Shown piece by piece: positions 59,475-64,000 of a stretch of 64,000 nucleotides of DNA (positions are counted from its first letter, which is position 1; every line of letters begins with the position of its first letter). Position numbers and translations under genes: made by a program. The stretch is from the NCBI RefSeq assembly GCF_002878395.1, contig NC_061121.1, positions 46,483,180 through 46,547,179 of the forward strand. The letters run 5' to 3'. Source of the DNA: Capsicum annuum (lineage: Eukaryota > Streptophyta > Magnoliopsida > Solanales > Solanaceae). The notes under the pieces were generated by a model. That model was given only the letters and a program-made list of their open reading frames with translations, searched no databases and had not been told where the DNA came from.

Positions 59475-59890
59475 GCCTAAATAGGCTTTATGCTCTTCAG
59501 TCCAAACAAGATCAGGAAAATTCTCCTGATGCGGTCATTGGTACGTTATAGATCTTCTATTTTCATATTCATGCCTTATTAGATCTGGGAGATTCTCTAT
59601 CTTTTGTAACTCCTTGCATAGAAGTTAACTTTAAGTCAAACTAGAAATATTAACAGAACTTTTCCTAGTGCTTACCTTAGTAGGTAAATCTATTCCAGCT
59701 AGATGAGTATATAGAAATTGCTCGATTATAGTATTTCAGAAATCCCTTCAGTTGATTTCAGTAATAGAGTCATTCAATTTCAGTTTCTTGATGAACCAAT
59801 CCTTGAATAAAGGGGTAGTACCTCAGTCTCAGTTGATTTAAGTTTGAATCTCTAGATTGAAATAGTAGAAAAAGAAGTTGAGAATTATAA
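59475..59890 (+). pseudogene. Chromovirus protease, decayed
   Basis: LNRLYALQSKQDQENSPDAV and, after a stop, HALLDLGDSLSFVTP lie just after the zinc knuckle. This is the protease active-site region; the usual D-P-G-A is D-L-G-D. It continues in fragments to about 59890. No RT follows; the next recognisable stretch is LARD-like non-coding sequence. Confidence 0.7.
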
Positions 59891-59999
59891 GTTAGTCAAT
59901 CTTGAGGTTGCTATATGGTGATTGTTGGGGTAATAGAACGCTAAGAATCATGTATCAGAAGCAAGTACTAGCAGTGGACCTTACATTATTAGAAGTAGT

Positions 60000-61050
60000 C
60001 CTTCAGAATGAGTTTAGCATTTATGAGCATTGTCATATCTTAGACTCTAGAGTAAAGTGGTCTCAGCTCGATTTAGAGATTATTAAGGAGTTCACAGACT
60101 TAGAATAATGACTTTAATCTAAGGGAGAGATGGTAGAATAAGTAACCAAGTCAGACTTTCAAATTTTAGTAGTAATGTCAGTATGTGTAGAGACACAGTG
60201 GGAGAGGTGGATCCCCAACCCATCCTTACCCCAGTATGTGTAGAGACACAGTGGGAGAGGTGGATCCCCAACCCATCCTTACCCCAGTGCAAAGTTTTGC
60301 ACTTCAGCTATCACGATATCTACTCATGTCTTACATATCATCCCTATGATCATAGTTCCTATCCATTTACATTATCAAAAATTATGTATGTTTATAGTTT
60401 CTAGTATAAGGAGTTCTAGTGTCATCAGTATTACAAATCATGTTCCATGAAAATAGAAACTCCAAACTCAGGTCATGCAGCTCATGACTCATGTACTCAT
60501 GCCTTACAATGTGCTCAGTTTCCATGACTTATGCTATACTCCTAATGATCAGTTAAATTCAGATTTATGTCATGTATATCCTCAGTCTAGGTCTCTTGAT
60601 AAATACATGAGGTTGATATTCTATTCCTCAGGCCTCAGTTAAGTGTCAAGTCCAGTATAGTGTCCATTCATGCTTCAAATCCTCATGTTTTAAACTTCAG
60701 TGAACTCTCCTGATAAAATAATGTAGTGATGAGCAGTTGCTTAGAAGGGAGAGAGTAGATGTTTTATGTTAAGAAAAGATTATGGCATGCTAGTTTTACA
60801 CAAGGCTGTAATTATGAAGATAGGATTGAATGTCTTATTTATGTGTAAGTGGCTAAATGCATTTTGGAGATTTGAGTAGACTTGAACATAGCGGGAGAAT
60901 TCAGTCCATCTCAGACCTCAGTAGGTAAAGTTATTAGTGCCCGTATTACAAAATTTTAGCCATGTTATGATTTCTTATTTAGATGTCTCATTCAAACCAT
61001 GCCAAGATTTCCTTGCTCCTTAAAGTCAGTAGATCCTTATAGAAAGAGTG
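60000..61050 (+). other. Non-coding segment colinear with the LARD interior
   Basis: This stretch sits where RT-RNase H should be. It matches the minus strand of the LARD at ordered anchors: GAGTTTAGCATTTAT (60010, partner 46639), ACTTTAATCTAAGGG (60111, partner 46550) and CAGGCCTCAGTTAAGTGTC (60629-60647, partner 46106-46088). It has stops in all frames. ORFs at 59902-60108 and 60183-60404 inside it show no domain. Confidence 0.7.
60181..60286 (+). repeat. Perfect 53-bp tandem duplication
   Basis: Two identical 53-bp units starting GTATGTGTAGAGACACAGTG lie head to tail. Identity of both copies in an otherwise decayed element suggests a recent event or an assembly artefact. The ORF across it repeats the same peptide. 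Confidence 0.9.
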
Positions 61051-61189
61051 TAAAGAAATGTTCCAGTTGAGTATAAGTTTTTAGTATGAGTTAGTTCGTA
61101 AAGCCAGGAATTCAGTTTACCAATCAGGCAGACAAGTTCGTATGGTTTCCCATCTTTCCACCCAATCATACTATACATAATTTTGTGAA

Positions 61190-62265
61190 TATGACTGTTC
61201 CAAGATAGAGCATCCTAGTAGTTGCGAGCTCAGCTCAGTTCATGTATCATGTCTCAGTGGTTTGCCTCATACTTCCTATGGTTTTGATGGCATTTAGGTG
61301 ATTAAAGATCATTTGACCAAGTCAGTACATTTTATTCCTTTTCATATGACCTTCAGTATAATATTAGCCCATATCTATGTTCGAGAGATAGTCTGCATGC
61401 ATGGGGTGCCTATTTCTATTATTTCAGACCATGGCTCTATGTTTACTTTGAGATTTTGAAGAGAATTTTAGGAGGAGTTAGGTACTCAAGTAGATTTGAG
61501 TACGGCTTTTTACCCATAAATTGATAGTTAGTCCAAGCATACTACTCGGGTACTTGAGGATATGCTTTGAGACTGTGTTATGGATTTTGGAGGCTAGTGG
61601 GATCATCACTTAGCCTTGGCAGAGTTTGCATATAACAAAAGTTATTATTCGAGTATTGAGATAGTGCCTTTTGAGGCTTTGTATGGTAGAATATTTCATT
61701 TTCCTATTGGATGGTTTGAGACTTTTTAGGTGAGTCCTCGTGGTATATGGATTTTCTTCAGGACTTATTGGATAGAGTCAGGGTGATTCAGGATAGGCTG
61801 AGAACAGCCCAGAGTAGGCAGAAGGCCTATCCAGATCGTAGGCTTCATGCCTTGAGATTTAGAGTTAATGACCGTGTATTCCTCCGTGTATTGCCCATAA
61901 AGGGCGTAATGAGATTTGGGAGATAGGGCAAGCTCAATCTTCGATATATTGGTCCTTTTAAGATTCTCTATGCAATTGGTGAGGTAGCTTATGAGCTAGC
62001 TTTACCTCCAGATTTTACTATTTTTCATCCAGTCTTCCTAATTCGTCCCATGTGCATAAATAGGATTCAGTCAAGCTATATGAGCATTTGGCCTTTGTTG
62101 AGGAGCCTGTGCTTATTTTGACGAGTAATTTAAGGTGGTTGCATGCTAGGGAAATTCTTGTAGTTAAGATTTAGTAGAGGTACCGCCCAGTGAAGGAGGA
62201 CACATGGGAGATGGAGAGCGAGATGTGGGCCCAGTATCCTCACCTGTTCGAGACTTTTGGTATTT
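61190..62265 (+). pseudogene. Chromovirus integrase core, C-terminal domain and chromodomain-like tail
   Basis: Core: HLTKSVHFIPFHMTF, AHIYVREIVCMHGVPISIIS, DHGSMF, ELGTQVDLSTAFYP (about 61290-61520), then EFAYNKSYYSSIEIVPFEAL. C-terminal domain: NDRVFLRVLPIKGVMRFG and VAYELALPPDFTIFHPVF (61865-62040). Tail: FVEEPVLILTSN, YRPVKEDTWEMESEMWAQYP, ending at about 62265. The second catalytic Asp context SDHGSMF is kept in a modified form (SDRG is usual). Several stops interrupt it. The integrase zinc-binding half is absent, consistent with the upstream deletion or replacement. Confidence 0.85.
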
Positions 62266-62305
62266 TATCATCTTTAAATTTGAGGGATGAAAGTTCCTGT
62301 AGTAG

Positions 62306-62489
62306 TGGGTGGTTACTGTTTCTTGATTCTTAGTTCATATTAAGTTACCTATCTATTTTTCACATTATGTCCGGGTTGCTTCCGCTATTATATCCATTGT
62401 ACTCAATTGACTCGGAAAAGAACGTAGCCTCTGGCCTTTGGTGGGCTTGAGATACCTGTCATGACTAGGCCCGGGGTACGGTCGTGACA
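62306..62489 (+). mobile_element. LTR tail of the last chromovirus
   Basis: It ends ...GGGGTACGGTCGTGACA directly before a perfect PBS. Only about 180 bases precede it before the previous element's integrase tail, so this LTR is strongly 5'-truncated, or the two elements recombined here. Its sequence does not match the LTR at 56149-58634. Confidence 0.7.
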
Positions 62490-62493
62490 AACT

Positions 62494-62505
62494 TGGTATC
62501 AGAGC
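62494..62505 (+). other. Primer-binding site, perfect initiator-Met match
   Basis: TGGTATCAGAGC, four bases past the LTR end, with ATAGGTTCA following. It is the best-preserved PBS in the window. Confidence 0.9.
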
Positions 62506-62700
62506 ATAGGTTCAGGGTCATTAGGTATCCGCAAAGCCGTGTCAAGTAGAGTCCCTTTTTATAGGTGTATAGTGCGTCACACTATAAGGGAGAGACTATG
62601 AGGCATTTAGGAATATTTCCTTTTCTTATATTTTATTTTGGGCTATAGATTATGGTGTCTTGAAATTCCTCTAATTTTTGATTTTCTCACAATTCAAATC
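62506..62700 (+). other. 5' leader of the last chromovirus
   Basis: It has GCCGTGTCAAGTAGAGTC (also seen in part at 48180, minus, and 58690) and, at 62588-62632, AGAGACTATGAGGCATTTAG then GGAATATTTCCTTTTC. It ends at the gag start codon. Confidence 0.6.
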
Positions 62701-64000
62701 ATGCCTCCCCGAAGATCTGATGCTCGTAGAAACTCTTCTGGGACCTCTGCCCTTCCTTAGGACACTGTGGAGGGGACTCGCCCTGTGTTTGAAGTGCAGA
62801 CACGATCTAGGGTCCTTGCTCCTGATTTTACTACCTCATGTAGAGTTCCGCTAGTTTCTACTAGTCCTCCTTGGGCTTCTCAGGATGATGATGTGCATGC
62901 CCTGATGCCTCAAGGTGGCATTTTTAATGTAGAGTTCTGTTGGTCCATTCATTTGCCTACCCAGTTAGTTATATCTCAGTCTCGTCAGTCTGACCGTGTT
63001 GGTACTATTTCTCCTTCTTCTGAGGTCACTCGAGTTAGCCAGTTCATGACGTTAAATGCCACAAATTTCATAGGCTCTAAGGTTGATGAGGATCCTTAAG
63101 AGTTTGTTAATGAAATAGAGAATATATTCAGGGTGATGCATGCTACTGATTCTGAGGGTGTAGAGTTTGTTGAATATCAGTTGAAGGATGTAGCTTATCA
63201 ATAGTATGAGGAGTGGGGGAAGTTGAGAGGTGATGATGTTGAGCCGACCTGGTGGGAAAAGTTCTCAGGTGCCTTTCTCAATTTTTTCTTTCCTCAGGAA
63301 TTGAGAGAACTGAAGGTAGACGAGTTTGTGAATCTGAACCAAGGGAAGATGAGTGTAAAGGAGTATGCTTTGAAATTTGAATAGTTGTCTTATTATGCTC
63401 TAGAATTGGTGTCTTCTATAAGGGAGAAGATGAGAAAATTTGCTTTTGGGTTATCCCATGACTTATTATTGGAATGTAAGGATGCTATGTTGAACAATGA
63501 CATGGATATCTCCAGGCTTGTAGTTTATATACAGTGGATAAAGGATGAAAAGAAGAAATGAATGGACATAGGGGAGATGCAGAATAAGAAGTTCAGGTAT
63601 TTAGAGTAGGGGGGAGGTCAACAAGCTAGAGGAGCAAAATGGTAGATAATGGAGCAAGAAGAAGACTTGGGGAAATTTTGGTTTATATTCTTCGACTAGC
63701 GCTTTTTATCCCAAGACATACGGTGATCATCATTTTCAGGTGACCAATAGTCCAAAGGCACAGGGTGCCCAGTCTCAGGCTAGCGGAGCCCAGTTAGCCC
63801 CATCATATCCTCCTTGCTGAATTTGCAGTCAACTTCACTGGGGTTATTATGATGAGGGGAGAAATTGGTTCTTAAATTGTGTTTAGCTTGGTCACATGCG
63901 GCGAGACTGTTCTGCGACAAAGGTAGCCACTGGGGTTAATAAAGTTTTGGTTGCCACCTCTTCGGCTTTTGCACCAAAGGGTGTTATTTTCGATATCGTC
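62701..64000 (+). pseudogene. Chromovirus gag (runs off the window)
   Basis: The start MPPRRSDARRNSSGT is typical. After a stop at 62758 the frame stays open to 63097 (EGTRPVFEVQTRSR...FMTLNATNFIGSKVDEDP). It then gives FVNEIENIFRVMHATDSEGV, YEEWGKLRGDDVEPTWWEKF, ELRELKVDEFVNLNQGKMSV and KEYALKFE, the Tekay/Del-type Gag core. A degraded zinc knuckle GHMRRDC lies near 63893-63913, with a stop inside and early Cys missing. One frame carries nearly the whole core with stops at 62758, 63097, 63202, 63382 and 63559. Gag would build the particle. Protease and pol lie beyond the window. Confidence 0.88.

Noticed and set aside
60183..60404. 73-codon ORF
   Set aside because: Generated by the perfect 53-bp duplication; the peptide repeats itself.

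Overview
This window is plant heterochromatin with no intact host gene. It is a nested, decayed pile of LTR retrotransposons, almost all Ty3/gypsy, plus one broken MULE transposase. Several traits point to a flowering plant. Long LTRs (1.7-3.5 kb) carry TATA boxes and TG...CA-type ends. Primer-binding sites match the plant initiator-Met tRNA (TGGTATCAGAGC) or tRNA-Asp. The proteins are chromovirus (Tekay/Del-like), Athila-like and Tat/Ogre-like. From memory of the LTR sequences I suspect Solanaceae (pepper, tomato, potato, tobacco group), but the species is not proven by anything here.

Layout. 1-2335: partial minus-strand LTR. 2336-8292: minus-strand Athila-like element with LTR, tRNA-Asp-type PBS, gag and protease, its RT-RNaseH-integrase apparently deleted. 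8293-11836: end of a plus-strand chromovirus with its 3' LTR, abutting the integrase of a second, minus-strand chromovirus (11837-16165). 16166-18126: truncated plus-strand LTR lying next to a cut LTR of a third chromovirus. 18127-25712: that third element, minus strand, with chromodomain, IN, RT, PR, gag remnant, PBS and 3.0-kb LTR. 25713-36003: nearly full-length plus-strand chromovirus with both LTRs. 36020-36850: MULE transposase C-terminus with SWIM zinc finger. 36990-38768: plus-strand LTR. 38769-42054 and 50668-56148: decayed Tat/Ogre-like material with tandem repeats, split by a structurally complete non-coding element at 42060-50662. 56149-62305: plus-strand chromovirus with internal deletions. 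62306-64000: start of another plus-strand chromovirus with LTR tail, PBS and gag.

The best-defined object is the 8.6-kb element at 42060-50662. It has two 2.4-kb LTRs, a PBS, a polypurine tract and a perfect 5-bp target duplication (CATAG), but no coding capacity. It fits the LARD (large retrotransposon derivative) definition and must have been mobilised in trans. It shares a 5' leader motif with four coding chromoviruses here. It also shares a colinear non-coding stretch with the chromovirus at 60000-61050, where RT-RNaseH should lie. Several unrelated-looking LTRs share a small hairpin and a landmark module.

Every coding region is a pseudogene. All three reverse transcriptases that can be read have lost one of the two catalytic aspartates. 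In the last gag, the internal stops all look like C-to-T or G-to-A changes, as expected for old methylated repeats. Boundaries not set by a PBS, PPT or target duplication are approximate.
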